In this document: positions 13,401 through 20,901 of the stretch, piece by piece
How positions within the stretch are numbered: position 1 is the stretch's first letter
Layout: every line of letters starts with the position of its first letter
From: Candidatus Adlerbacteria bacterium RIFCSPHIGHO2_02_FULL_54_18
Lineage (GTDB): Bacteria > Patescibacteriota > Minisyncoccia > Phycocordibacterales > SBAW01
Assembly (NCBI GenBank): GCA_001775445.1
Contig: MEWV01000020.1
Location: forward strand, 1 to 23,239
Direction of reading: 5' to 3'
DNA length: 23,239 nt
Translations under genes and position numbers: made by a program
Notes under the pieces: model-generated
What the model was told of the DNA's origin: nothing
Seen by the model: the letters and a program-made list of their open reading frames with translations, nothing else
Database searches by the model: none

Positions 13401-13835
13401 ATGCTGATTGGCGAATATTTACATACACTCGACAGTAAAAAGCGGCTTTCCCTTCCGGCAAAGTTTCGCAAGGAGGTCGGCCGCACAGTGGTCATCACCC
13501 GCGGTCTCGACTCCTGTCTTTTTATGTATCCGCAGAAGGCGTGGGAAAAAATAGCAGCAAAGGTGTCAGGTCTGCCAATAGGGGGCACCGACACGCGCGG
13601 GATGAGCCGCTTTCTGCTCGCGGGGGCGGTGGAGACCGAGGTCGACCGGGCGGGGAGGATACTCATCCCCGAGTATCTCAAGGACTTCGCCGACTTAAAG
13701 TCCCGGGTCGTGCTTGCCGGCGTTTCGGATAGGGTCGAAATCTGGAACGAAAAAACATGGGAGGAATACAAGCGCCGGATAGAGAAGGGCGCCGATCAGA
13801 TGGCGCAGACATTGGGGGACTTAGGAATTCTTTGA
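13401..13835 (+). CDS. mraZ: Transcriptional regulator MraZ
   Basis: 144 residues, usual length. Two tandem SpoVT/AbrB-like half-domains: GEYLHTLDSKKRLSLPAKFR (residues 4-23) and the second copy ETEVDRAGRILIPEYLKDFADL (about 77-98), each with the D-x-x-x-R element used for DNA binding; then VVLAGVSDRVEIWNEKTWEEY, the conserved C-terminal signature. MraZ forms a ring that binds repeats ahead of the dcw cluster and represses it. The three GTGGGA repeats upstream fit this. It is first in the cluster and is followed after 1 base by rsmH. Confidence 0.96.
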   Translation: MLIGEYLHTLDSKKRLSLPAKFRKEVGRTVVITRGLDSCLFMYPQKAWEKIAAKVSGLPIGGTDTRGMSRFLLAGAVETEVDRAGRILIPEYLKDFADLKSRVVLAGVSDRVEIWNEKTWEEYKRRIEKGADQMAQTLGDLGIL

Positions 13836-13836
13836 C

Positions 13837-14790
13837 ATGAATACCACAATAATGACACGCAAGCTTGCGCCCGGTCGTGGCCGACTCCGCTCCCGTCGAG
13901 AGGAGGGCGGGAATGTCCGCGACCGGACTCAAGCCAACGTGCGAGGAGCTCATATAAGCGTAATGACCAAAGAGGTGCTGGAGGCGCTTGCCCTTGCCCC
14001 CGGCGATATAGTTGTTGATGCAACGTTCGGCCAGGGCGGGCACAGCCGGGCGCTTGAGGCCTCGCAGAAGATACGACTTATTTCTATAGATTCAGACCCC
14101 GCCGCGGCCGCGCAAGGCGCAATTGAATCAAACTTTGGCGATTTGGGCACGGTACTTAAAAAGCTCGATATTAAAAAAGTGGACAAAGTGCTTTTTGATT
14201 TGGGCTGGAACACGGGTCAGCTCGTGTCGGGGCGCGGGTTTTCCTTTTTGCACGACGAGCCGTTGGTGATGAGCTATGGCGCGCGCCCGCGCTCGGGTTT
14301 TGTCGCCGCAGACATACTCAACAAGTGGAGCGAGCACGTGTTGGCGGACATTATTTTTGGCTACGGCGAGGAGCGCTACGCGCGCCGGATAGCAAAACGC
14401 ATTGTCGAGCGCCGGCAAGAGCAGTCGTTTAAAACATCACTAGAGCTCGCCGAGGTAGTGCGCGACGCAGTGCCGCTCGCCTACAGGCGCGGTCGCATCC
14501 ATCCGGCGACAAAAACGTTTCAGGCGCTGCGCATCGCTGTCAACGATGAACTCGGCGCGCTTGACTCCGGACTGCGCGCGGCGTGGCACTCCCTCTCCAC
14601 GGGCGGACGCATCGCGGTTATCACCTTTCATAGTATCGAGGACCGCGCGGTCAAGCGCTTTTTTGTCGCGCTCACAAAAAAAGTAGAAGGGAGAGTGTTA
14701 TATAAAAAACCGCTCACGCCGAGCATGGCAGAGGTCAAGAGCAATCCGGCATCCCGTAGCGCAAAGCTGCGCGCTATAGAAAAAATATAA
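13837..14790 (+). CDS. rsmH: 16S rRNA m4C1402 methyltransferase RsmH (MraW)
   Basis: 317 residues. The first 36 residues (MNTTIMTRKLAPGRGRLRSR...) are a basic extension compared with usual RsmH, which begins near HISVMTKEVLEAL. SAM-binding motif VVDATFGQGGHSRAL (60-74), SIDSDP, then the usual FDLGxSSxQLD is here FDLGWNTGQLV, followed by RGFSFLHDEPL, TKTFQALRIAVNDEL, ITFHSIEDRAVKRFF and the tail NPASRSAKLRAIEK. It N4-methylates C1402 of 16S rRNA. The start follows mraZ by one base. An alternative start inside the basic extension cannot be excluded. Confidence 0.95.
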   Translation: MNTTIMTRKLAPGRGRLRSRREEGGNVRDRTQANVRGAHISVMTKEVLEALALAPGDIVVDATFGQGGHSRALEASQKIRLISIDSDPAAAAQGAIESNFGDLGTVLKKLDIKKVDKVLFDLGWNTGQLVSGRGFSFLHDEPLVMSYGARPRSGFVAADILNKWSEHVLADIIFGYGEERYARRIAKRIVERRQEQSFKTSLELAEVVRDAVPLAYRRGRIHPATKTFQALRIAVNDELGALDSGLRAAWHSLSTGGRIAVITFHSIEDRAVKRFFVALTKKVEGRVLYKKPLTPSMAEVKSNPASRSAKLRAIEKI

Positions 14791-14794
14791 AAAT

Positions 14795-15100
14795 ATGAGG
14801 ATACTTTCCTTTTATAACTCCTATATCGGCCGCACTATTGCACTCCTTGCCGGAGTGGTGGCGCTCAGCGCATTTTTGTACGGCGGATTTCTGCTCGGCG
14901 CCGTTGCCCACGTGGCGGGCCGTACGCAGGCCGAACATAAGGTTCGCTCGCTCTCGGTCGAGGTGGGGGTGCTCGAGAGTCACTATTTGGCTCACACAAA
15001 GGCCCTCTCGCCTACGCGAGCCGCGGATCTCGGGTTTGTCGCACCCGTGGCGGTTACCACCGTGTATGCGAGTGCTCACCCCGGCCTTACATTGCGATAA
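14795..15100 (+). CDS. FtsL-like divisome membrane protein
   Basis: 101 residues, single membrane helix (about 12-36, IGRTIALLAGVVALSAFLYGGFLLGAV), then a heptad-like stretch (AEHKVRSLSVEVGVLESHYLAHTKALS) and a short tail. This topology, small size and its place between rsmH and ftsI match FtsL, which forms a coiled coil with FtsB and helps activate FtsWI. FtsL is poorly conserved in sequence, so the call is by position and topology. It starts 4 bases after rsmH and is 18 bases from ftsI. Confidence 0.7.
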   Translation: MRILSFYNSYIGRTIALLAGVVALSAFLYGGFLLGAVAHVAGRTQAEHKVRSLSVEVGVLESHYLAHTKALSPTRAADLGFVAPVAVTTVYASAHPGLTLR

Positions 15101-15118
15101 GGGCTGTACTTTACGCAT

Positions 15119-16648
15119 ATGATTAATGCACGATTCGTCACCCGCGTCCGCGCGGTGGCGCTTGTGTGTGTCCTTGTTGCTCTTGTGCTCATTTGTAAGC
15201 TCTATTATCTGCAGGTGATACACGGAGCGGAGTATGTGCGTCGCGCAGACGCACAACAGATAGAACTTAAAAATCCGTTGCTCAACCGTGGAACAATTTA
15301 TTTTAGTGCGCGGGACGGCACGCTCATTACTGCGGCGACTTTGCGCGAGGTGGCGAGCTCTTCTCAGACAGAGCATCAGCGCTACTACCCGGGCGGTGCC
15401 CTCGCCGCGCAAACACTCGGCTTTGTTGCATACAACAACGACAACGAACAAAAAGGGCGCTACGGGCTTGAACGCTACTACGAACAAACCCTTGCGCGCG
15501 GGGGAAGTGAGTCCTACTCAAACTTTTTTGTCGAGCTGTTCGGCGGATTTGCGGGCGCATTTTCCGGCTCCGGCGGGGGACAAGGCGACATCGTAACCAC
15601 TATCGAGCCGTCGGTAGAGGCCGAGCTTGAGCGTGTGCTTGCCGGATATGTGGGTTCCTGGCGCCCCGCACTTGCGGGGGGCATCATTATGGACCCAAAG
15701 ACAGGGGAGATAGTTGCAATGGCCACGATGCCATCGTTTGACCTCAATGTGTTTAATCTCGAGCAGGGGACCGAAATCTTTAAAAATCCGCACGTCGAGA
15801 GCGTCTACGAAATGGGTTCCATCATCAAGCCGCTCACGCTCGCCGCCGGGCTCGACTCGGGTGCCATTACCGAAGCGAGCACCTACGACGACAAGGGCTG
15901 TATCACGCTTGACCAGAAAAAAATCTGCAATTTTGATATGACGGCGCGCGGCGTCCTGCCTATGCAGGAGATACTGAGCCAGTCGCTCAACATGGGCTCC
16001 GCTTTTGTGGCAACCACGATGGGGCCACAGACCTTTAGAGAGTATTTTATCAACCGCTACAAACTCGGAGAGGAGAGCGGCATAGACCTGCCCGGAGAGG
16101 TGCGGGGTTTGGTGAGCAACCTGCAGAGTCCGCGGCAGGTGGAGTATGCAACGGCGGCCTTCGGACAGGGAATAGCTATTACCCCCATTGAGACCATCCG
16201 CGCTTTGGCTAGCTTAGGCAATGGAGGGCTTTTGGTGACTCCGCATCTGGTGCGCGCCGTCAAGTATGACACGGGGGTAGTGCGCGAACTTAGCTGGGAG
16301 CAAGGAACGCAGGTGTTAAAGACGGAGACCAGCGTTGCTATCAGCCGCATGCTCACCAAGGTGGTGGATGAGAAGCTCGCAAACGGGGCGCTCAAAATGG
16401 AGCACTATAGCATTGCCGCCAAGACCGGCACCGCCCAGATTGCAAACCCCTCCGGTGGCGGATACTACGAGGACCGCTTTCTGCATAGTTTTTTTGGCTA
16501 TGCTCCGAGCTACGATCCGAAGTTCGTCATCTTTCTTTTTGCCGTTGAGCCAAAGGGAGCGCCGTACTCGTCACAAACATGGGCGACGCCGTTCGGCGAG
16601 ATTGTTAAATTTTTGATACATTACTACAGTATTCCTCCCGACCGATAA
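15119..16648 (+). CDS. ftsI: Peptidoglycan transpeptidase FtsI (PBP3-type)
   Basis: 509 residues. An N-terminal membrane helix (about 12-31) leads to the pedestal with LLNRGTIYFSARDG (54-67) and a transpeptidase domain with SIIK (S234, K237), SLN (289-291) and KTG (435-437). GIDLPGEVRG and YATAAFGQGIAITPIE are typical class B PBP segments. It makes septal cross-links with FtsW, whose gene is absent here. The middle motif is SxN, unlike the SxD of the PBP2 at 9223-10908, supporting separate division and elongation roles. Its last base is the first base of the murF ATG (TAATG). Confidence 0.94.
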   Translation: MINARFVTRVRAVALVCVLVALVLICKLYYLQVIHGAEYVRRADAQQIELKNPLLNRGTIYFSARDGTLITAATLREVASSSQTEHQRYYPGGALAAQTLGFVAYNNDNEQKGRYGLERYYEQTLARGGSESYSNFFVELFGGFAGAFSGSGGGQGDIVTTIEPSVEAELERVLAGYVGSWRPALAGGIIMDPKTGEIVAMATMPSFDLNVFNLEQGTEIFKNPHVESVYEMGSIIKPLTLAAGLDSGAITEASTYDDKGCITLDQKKICNFDMTARGVLPMQEILSQSLNMGSAFVATTMGPQTFREYFINRYKLGEESGIDLPGEVRGLVSNLQSPRQVEYATAAFGQGIAITPIETIRALASLGNGGLLVTPHLVRAVKYDTGVVRELSWEQGTQVLKTETSVAISRMLTKVVDEKLANGALKMEHYSIAAKTGTAQIANPSGGGYYEDRFLHSFFGYAPSYDPKFVIFLFAVEPKGAPYSSQTWATPFGEIVKFLIHYYSIPPDR

Positions 16649-17994
16649 TGCATACTCTTTTTAAAAAAGCGGTAGTGTGGATAATAACGCTCGAAGCGCG
16701 GGCGGTTTTGCGCAAGTATAAGCCAAAAGTAGTCGCTATTACGGGCAGCGTGGGCAAGACCTCGACCAAAGACGCGATATACGCCGTGCTTGCACAGGGT
16801 ATGCGCGTGCGCAAGAGCGAAAAGAGCTTCAACAGCGAGATAGGTCTGCCACTCACTATTTTGGGCTGCCCCAACGCGTGGGGAAACCCCTTGCGCTGGC
16901 TGCAAAATATCCTCGACGGGCTCTTTTTGATTATGCTCACGGTGCAGTATCCGGAGTGGCTGGTGCTCGAGGTCGGCGCCGACCGACCCGGTGACATACG
17001 CTCGCTTGCGGACTGGCTTGCAGTGGACATCGCCGTTATCACGCGCCTGCCGGAGATACCGGTGCACGTGGAGTTTTTTGACTCCCCGGAGGCGGTGATA
17101 GAGGAAAAAGCGGCATTGCTTGATGCTGTCAGGCCGGGCGGCACTATAGCGCTTTTTGCAGATGACCCGCGTACGCTTAGTTTACAACATCGCCTGCCTG
17201 CGCCGGATGCGCGCATAATCACCTTCGGTTTTTCTAAAGAGGCAGACGTGCGCGGCGAGCAGGTGGCGCTCCTGCGGGAGGAGGGCCCCAACGCTTTCGG
17301 ATGGCCCGTTGGTATGCAGGCACGCATTGTTTCCGAGGGCGTTTCAGTGCCGTTTGAGGTCGTGGGTGCCGCAGGGTCGCACGCGCTCCTGCCCGCGCTT
17401 GCGGCGGCGGCCGTGGGGCGCGCTTTACATAAGCCGCTTGGAGAGAGCGTGGGAGCGCTCGAGCGCTACGACCCGCCGCCGGGGAGGATGCGGCTTGTCC
17501 GCGGACTCAAAGGAGCACTTATTATCGACGATTCATACAACTCCTCTCCAGCGGCGGCAGAGGCGGCGCTCGAGACGCTTGCGCTAGTAGGTAGCAGGTC
17601 AGACCTACTCGGTAGGTCTGACCTGCAGAAATACCGGAAAATAGCGGTTTTAGGCGATATGCTCGAGCTCGGGAGGCACAGTGCTGCGGAGCATCGTAAA
17701 GTGGGCGCGCACGCCGCCCGCGCCGTCGACCTTCTTTTGACCATCGGCTTTCGAGCGCGCGACATTGCGCAAGGGGCGCTCGACGCCGGCATGCCGGATA
17801 AAAATATTTTACAGTTTGAGGATGCGGGCAAGGCGGGAGAGGAGCTACAAAATCTACTGCGAGAAGGGGACTGCGTTTTGGTCAAGGGCTCGCAGAGTGT
17901 GCGCACTGAGCGGGTGGTGGAGGAGGTGATGGCCGAACCCGAGCGCGCCGCCGAGCTCCTTGTCCGCCAGGACGCGGAGTGGAAAAAACGATAA
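16648..17994 (+). CDS. murF: UDP-MurNAc-tripeptide:D-Ala-D-Ala ligase MurF
   Basis: 448 residues. ATP-binding loop ITGSVGKTSTKD (31-42), followed by KSFNSEIGLPLTIL, which is characteristic of MurF rather than other Mur ligases; the central LVLEVGADRPGDI and the C-terminal domain start IIDDSYNSSPAAAEAAL then KIAVLGDMLELG. It adds the D-Ala-D-Ala dipeptide to the peptidoglycan precursor. Between ETLALV and KYRKIAVLGDM, where MurF normally has a short linker, lies a 12-residue segment SRSDLLGRSDLQ (316-327), encoded by a 33-base perfect hairpin. This looks like an in-frame insertion in a surface loop. One-base overlap with ftsI. The later dcw genes (mraY, murD, ftsW, murG, murC) do not follow. 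Confidence 0.94.
   Translation: MHTLFKKAVVWIITLEARAVLRKYKPKVVAITGSVGKTSTKDAIYAVLAQGMRVRKSEKSFNSEIGLPLTILGCPNAWGNPLRWLQNILDGLFLIMLTVQYPEWLVLEVGADRPGDIRSLADWLAVDIAVITRLPEIPVHVEFFDSPEAVIEEKAALLDAVRPGGTIALFADDPRTLSLQHRLPAPDARIITFGFSKEADVRGEQVALLREEGPNAFGWPVGMQARIVSEGVSVPFEVVGAAGSHALLPALAAAAVGRALHKPLGESVGALERYDPPPGRMRLVRGLKGALIIDDSYNSSPAAAEAALETLALVGSRSDLLGRSDLQKYRKIAVLGDMLELGRHSAAEHRKVGAHAARAVDLLLTIGFRARDIAQGALDAGMPDKNILQFEDAGKAGEELQNLLREGDCVLVKGSQSVRTERVVEEVMAEPERAAELLVRQDAEWKKR
17594..17626. repeat. In-frame double palindrome within murF
   Basis: 15-bp perfect arms (17594-17608 with 17612-17626) around a TCG loop. Each arm holds an 11-base sub-palindrome (AGGTCAGACCT and AGGTCTGACCT). It shares 13 identical bases with the palindrome at 2625-2641 in the delta-prime-like gene and is read in the same frame. 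Confidence 0.88.
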
Positions 17995-18011
17995 AAGGGA
18001 GCCGTCACATG

Positions 18012-18020
18012 TGATATAAT
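18012..18020 (+). promoter_or_regulatory. Putative extended -10 promoter of uppP (leaderless type)
   Basis: TGATATAAT: TGN plus a consensus TATAAT (18015-18020), 6 bases before the ATG at 18027. No recognisable -35. Same form as at frr. Confidence 0.65.
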
Positions 18021-18026
18021 ACAATA

Positions 18027-18794
18027 ATGACGCCTCTTGATGCGCTACTCCTCGGAGTCGTTGAGGGGGTTACGGAGTTCCTGCCTATCTCCTCGACAGG
18101 CCACCTTATCCTTACAAGTTCTCTGCTTCACATCGCGGACTCGGAATTCCTGAAAACATTCGAAATCGCGATACAGTTAGGCGCGATACTTGCTGTGGTC
18201 GCTCTCTATTGGCGTTCTCTTCTCAACATCGAGATACTCAAGCGCGTTATCATTGGCTTTATTCCAACGGGCGTTATCGGCCTTGCGCTGTACAAGGTAG
18301 TCAAAACGTATCTCCTTGGAAGCGAGGTGGTGGTCCTTTGGGCACTTGCGCTCGGAGGGCTCGCGCTCATCGCATTCGAGCTCTGGCATTCCGAATCCGA
18401 GAATGCCGCCTCTGACATAACAGAGATCACCTACCGACAAGCTGTCCTCGTTGGGCTTTTCCAAGCGCTAGCGATAATTCCTGGCGTTTCGCGCTCCGCG
18501 GCAACGATACTTGGCGGACTCTTTGTCGGCATCAAACGCGCTGCTATCGTACAGTTCTCATTCCTCCTCGCAGTGCCGACGATGGTCTCCGCAACCGGAC
18601 TCGACCTCATAAAAAACACAGGTTTATTTTCCTCCGATCAGGCACTTCTCCTTGGTATTGGTTTCGTCACGTCATTCTTTGTTGCACTTGCCGCGATCAA
18701 ATTCCTTCTCTCGTTCGTCAAAAGTCATTCTTTCGTTTCCTTTGGTGTGTATCGGATACTTGTCGCCTGCCTATTCTTCTGGCTGGTTTTTTAA
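18027..18794 (+). CDS. uppP: Undecaprenyl-diphosphatase UppP (BacA)
   Basis: 255 residues, multi-pass membrane protein. Both catalytic signatures are present: VVEGVTEFLPISSTGHLIL near the N-terminus (E and GH conserved) and ALAIIPGVSRSAATILGGLFVG (about 150-171, the PGxSRS motif). About seven hydrophobic segments follow the known topology. It dephosphorylates undecaprenyl diphosphate to recycle the lipid carrier for peptidoglycan precursors, which fits its place after the murF cluster. It has its own -10 and is separated from murF by 32 bases. It is the last + strand gene before the accessory region. Confidence 0.96.
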   Translation: MTPLDALLLGVVEGVTEFLPISSTGHLILTSSLLHIADSEFLKTFEIAIQLGAILAVVALYWRSLLNIEILKRVIIGFIPTGVIGLALYKVVKTYLLGSEVVVLWALALGGLALIAFELWHSESENAASDITEITYRQAVLVGLFQALAIIPGVSRSAATILGGLFVGIKRAAIVQFSFLLAVPTMVSATGLDLIKNTGLFSSDQALLLGIGFVTSFFVALAAIKFLLSFVKSHSFVSFGVYRILVACLFFWLVF

Positions 18795-18965
18795 ACTGAT
18801 CATCGCGAGCGAGATTGGATTACCAGGATTACCCGCTGCCGAATCGAATCTTGTCTCCAAACTGGTGACCCATTAGGGTGGCTTTCAGAACTGGTAAATC
18901 AGCGCGAATGGATAGCCCTGAGTATACAGGAGCTTGGTGCAGTCCTCTCAACATGACGTGAGCCA
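18795..18965. other. Intergenic stretch between convergent uppP and cfa
   Basis: No recognised gene or terminator hairpin. In the uppP frame, 53 codons after the stop (to TGA at 18954-18956) are free of stops and would read as a plausible protein piece (ending ...EWIALSIQELGAVLST), but there is no ATG, GTG or TTG start. This could be a degraded gene fragment or chance. Confidence 0.3.
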
Positions 18966-20114
18966 CTATCGTACTGATATATACCCGCCCTCTACTCCTC
19001 TTTTAGACAGAACGATTTGCCACAATTCGGTGTATCGCGCTCTGAACATTCCTGCAGAAACGAGGAGGTAGTATTTCCACATGCGATAAAAACGTTCGTC
19101 GTAATCGGCCTTCAACTCCGGCCACGCCTTATCAAAGTTATCGAACCACGCCACGAGTGTTTTGTCGTAATCGATGCCAAAGTTGTGTAGATCTTCCACG
19201 ATAAAAATTGAGTCGCCAAACCAGCTCCTATCGATAGCTGTGGTGATTTGGGCCAAAGACGGCACGTGCCCGTTGGGAAATATGTACTTGCTAAACCACG
19301 GCTCAAGATTACGCGTAGTTTTACTATGACCGATGGTATGGAGCAAAAACAAGCCGTCGTCTTTCAAAAGCTCGCTCATTTTTTGCATATAGGCGCGGTA
19401 GTTCTTTGGACCAACGTGTTCAAACATGCCCACCGAGACAATATGATCAAACTTTTCGCCGCCAAGTTGCCGCCAATCTTGCAGACGGATTTCGACTGGC
19501 AAACCCTCGGTGTACTCTTTTGCAAGAGCCGTCTGCTCTTTAGACACTGTGAGCCCAACTACGCTGGCACCATACTGTTCTGCCGCAAAACGCGCAAAGC
19601 CACCCCATCCGCAACCTACGTCGAGAATTCTGTCGCCTTTTTTCAGGCCAATCTTTTTACAGATTAAATCAAACTTGTGGTCTTGGGCCTCTTCTAAGTT
19701 TTTGGCTTTCTTCCAATATCCGCACGAGTAAGCCATCTGCCGCCCCAACATCTTTTGGTACAAGTCGTTGCCGATATCGTAGTGTTTTTCGCCGACTTCG
19801 TATGCGCGGTGCACGTTTTGTAGATTAAAAAACTTTGACCGCACTATCTGAAACACAATCCCAACTCCGAGAAAGTTAAGTAGAGATGCTCCGCGGAATA
19901 CACGGTATATAAAGCCTGACAAATCTGCAACCTCCCACCATCCGTCCATATAGCTCTCTCCCATCGCCAAAGTGCCCCCGCCAAATATCCGGTCATACAA
20001 ACGCTGGTCTTTAATCTGCGGATCCCAAGGGTTACTACCGTTTATAGTGATGCCTGCTTGCGAAAGAAGCTTTGTCGCCTTATCCGCGGTTTTCATCATT
20101 GTTAAGTTTATCAT
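18966..20114 (-). CDS. cfa: Cyclopropane-fatty-acyl-phospholipid synthase
   Basis: 382 residues from ATG 20114, the same length as E. coli Cfa. The frame is open to a TTG at 20144, and ATGs at 20099 and 20096 are alternatives. Very similar to proteobacterial Cfa throughout: LGESYMDGWWE-like MGESYMDGWWE, HYDIGNDLY, MAYSCGYW (active-site Cys region), SAM motif ILDVGCGWGGFARFAAEQYG, VSVGMFEHVGPKNY, LLHTIGHSKT, KYIFPNGHVPS, FGIDYDKTLVAWF. It methylenates double bonds of membrane phospholipid acyl chains using SAM. The start region has no clear Shine-Dalgarno. GC content is visibly lower than in the + strand block and the close match to a proteobacterial enzyme suggests horizontal acquisition. Convergent to uppP. 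Confidence 0.95.
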   Translation of the reverse strand: MINLTMMKTADKATKLLSQAGITINGSNPWDPQIKDQRLYDRIFGGGTLAMGESYMDGWWEVADLSGFIYRVFRGASLLNFLGVGIVFQIVRSKFFNLQNVHRAYEVGEKHYDIGNDLYQKMLGRQMAYSCGYWKKAKNLEEAQDHKFDLICKKIGLKKGDRILDVGCGWGGFARFAAEQYGASVVGLTVSKEQTALAKEYTEGLPVEIRLQDWRQLGGEKFDHIVSVGMFEHVGPKNYRAYMQKMSELLKDDGLFLLHTIGHSKTTRNLEPWFSKYIFPNGHVPSLAQITTAIDRSWFGDSIFIVEDLHNFGIDYDKTLVAWFDNFDKAWPELKADYDERFYRMWKYYLLVSAGMFRARYTELWQIVLSKRGVEGGYISVR

Positions 20115-20261
20115 CTTCAGACACCAATGAAACAAAGTCCTCAAGTTCGGAATTCACTCTTGGTGCATGTCGAAAACTATTGTAAAATAAGGACGAACTG
20201 GTGCCATGACCCTACGGGGGAGGTGTCTTTGCCGCAGGCAAGCACGGATCGGTCAGGCGTT

Positions 20262-20285
20262 CCAAAACTGCCGTCGCAGTTTTGG
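20262..20285. repeat. Perfect 10-bp hairpin
   Basis: CCAAAACTGC (20262-20271), loop CGTC, GCAGTTTTGG (20276-20285). Confidence 0.85.
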
Positions 20286-20305
20286 CCGCACGACCCTGCC
20301 TCGCT

Positions 20306-20325
20306 CCCAAGCGTGCTCGCTTGGG
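20306..20325. repeat. Perfect 8-bp hairpin
   Basis: CCCAAGCG (20306-20313), loop TGCT, CGCTTGGG (20318-20325). Confidence 0.8.
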
Positions 20326-20379
20326 GCCCGCTCCGGCTTTCGACTCCCCGCCGCAGGACGCCCCGCGTCTTGCTTAGGG

Positions 20380-20426
20380 TCATGAACAGAAATGGCGCCT
20401 TGCGGCGCTCGTTTCTGTATTCATGA
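20380..20426. repeat. 47-base compound hairpin
   Basis: Three stacked stems separated by small internal loops: TCATGAA/TTCATGA, CAGAAA/TTTCTG and GCGCC/GGCGC, with apex TTGC. Its outer stem overlaps the right arm of the 20205-20384 repeat, so the two structures compete. Confidence 0.8.
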
Positions 20427-20467
20427 TCTAATCATATCCTTTGCGCGAACTTATTTCGAGAGCTAAT

Positions 20468-20484
20468 CGCACGCTCCGCGTGCG
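20468..20484. repeat. Perfect 7-bp hairpin
   Basis: CGCACGC, loop TCC, GCGTGCG. It overlaps the first unit of the 22-base tandem repeat. Confidence 0.7.
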
Positions 20485-20528
20485 TGGTGGCTTTAGACCA
20501 ATGTGTACGCTCCGATTGCGTGGTGACT
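20471..20528 (+). repeat. Two direct copies of a 22-base unit, 36 bases apart
   Basis: 20471-20492 and 20507-20528 match at 19 of 22 positions (ACGCTCCG..TGCGTGGTG.CT). Confidence 0.75.
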
Positions 20529-20573
20529 CTATCAATCCGACCAGCGCCTCGCAGACTCGGCGCTCCGCCCTCG

Positions 20574-20646
20574 CCCCGTTCCGCCTTTCCATACTTTTTC
20601 TTTTTCGCGCGCGGGGATTTTTAAAATTGAATGGGCGGAAACGGGG
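20574..20646. repeat. Near-perfect inverted repeat with AT-rich interior
   Basis: CCCCGTTCCGCC (20574-20585) pairs with GGCGGAAACGGGG (20634-20646) apart from one extra base. The interior contains a pyrimidine-rich tract and a run ATTTTTAAAATTGAAT. Confidence 0.65.
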
Positions 20647-20655
20647 CTCGGTCGG

Positions 20656-20675
20656 GCTTCTTCTAAGGAAGAAGC
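20656..20675. repeat. Perfect 8-bp hairpin
   Basis: GCTTCTTC, loop TAAG, GAAGAAGC. Confidence 0.75.
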
Positions 20676-20798
20676 AGTCGGAATGAAATGCAAATTCAAT
20701 ATTGAGCCTCGTGTCATTTGTTGTCGCTAGTGGTTCGTCCAGCCCATGGAGTCCATCCTCGGCATTCGCCTCGGACATTTCCGCTAGGGCTACTCGCG

Positions 20799-20814
20799 CC
20801 TAGAGATGTCTAGG
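20799..20814. repeat. Perfect 6-bp hairpin
   Basis: CCTAGA, loop GATG, TCTAGG; surrounded by outer GCGCC/GGCGC pairing. Confidence 0.65.
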
Positions 20815-20837
20815 TTTGGCGCTTCTCCTCGCCATTG

Positions 20838-20855
20838 CCCGCTCTGCGGAGCGGG
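20838..20855. repeat. Perfect 7-bp hairpin
   Basis: CCCGCTC, loop TGCG, GAGCGGG. Confidence 0.75.
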
Positions 20856-20876
20856 TGCTCGGGCGCCATGCTGTTT

Positions 20877-20901
20877 GGGGGGAGGAAGGAATCCTCCCCC
20901 C
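20877..20901. repeat. Perfect 10-bp G/C-strand hairpin
   Basis: GGGGGGAGGA, loop AGGAA, TCCTCCCCCC. Strong purine/pyrimidine strand bias. Confidence 0.85.

Larger units (their letters stand above)
20205..20384. repeat. Outer inverted repeat CATGACCCTA / TAGGGTCATG enclosing hairpins
   Basis: 10-bp perfect arms at 20205-20214 and 20375-20384. Between them are smaller hairpins: TTGCC/GGCAA (20229-20241), 20262-20285, 20306-20325 and GACGC/GCGTC near 20358-20370. Together they could fold as a multibranched structure of about 180 bases. Confidence 0.65.

Noticed and set aside
13837..13920. RsmH basic N-terminal extension as a separate short peptide
   Set aside because: It is in frame with RsmH and directly follows mraZ by one base; simplest reading is an N-terminal extension.
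20205..20426. Integron attC site or known riboswitch
   Set aside because: No core-site signature (RYYYAAC/GTTRRRY pairs in proper layout), no integrase and no recognised aptamer motif.
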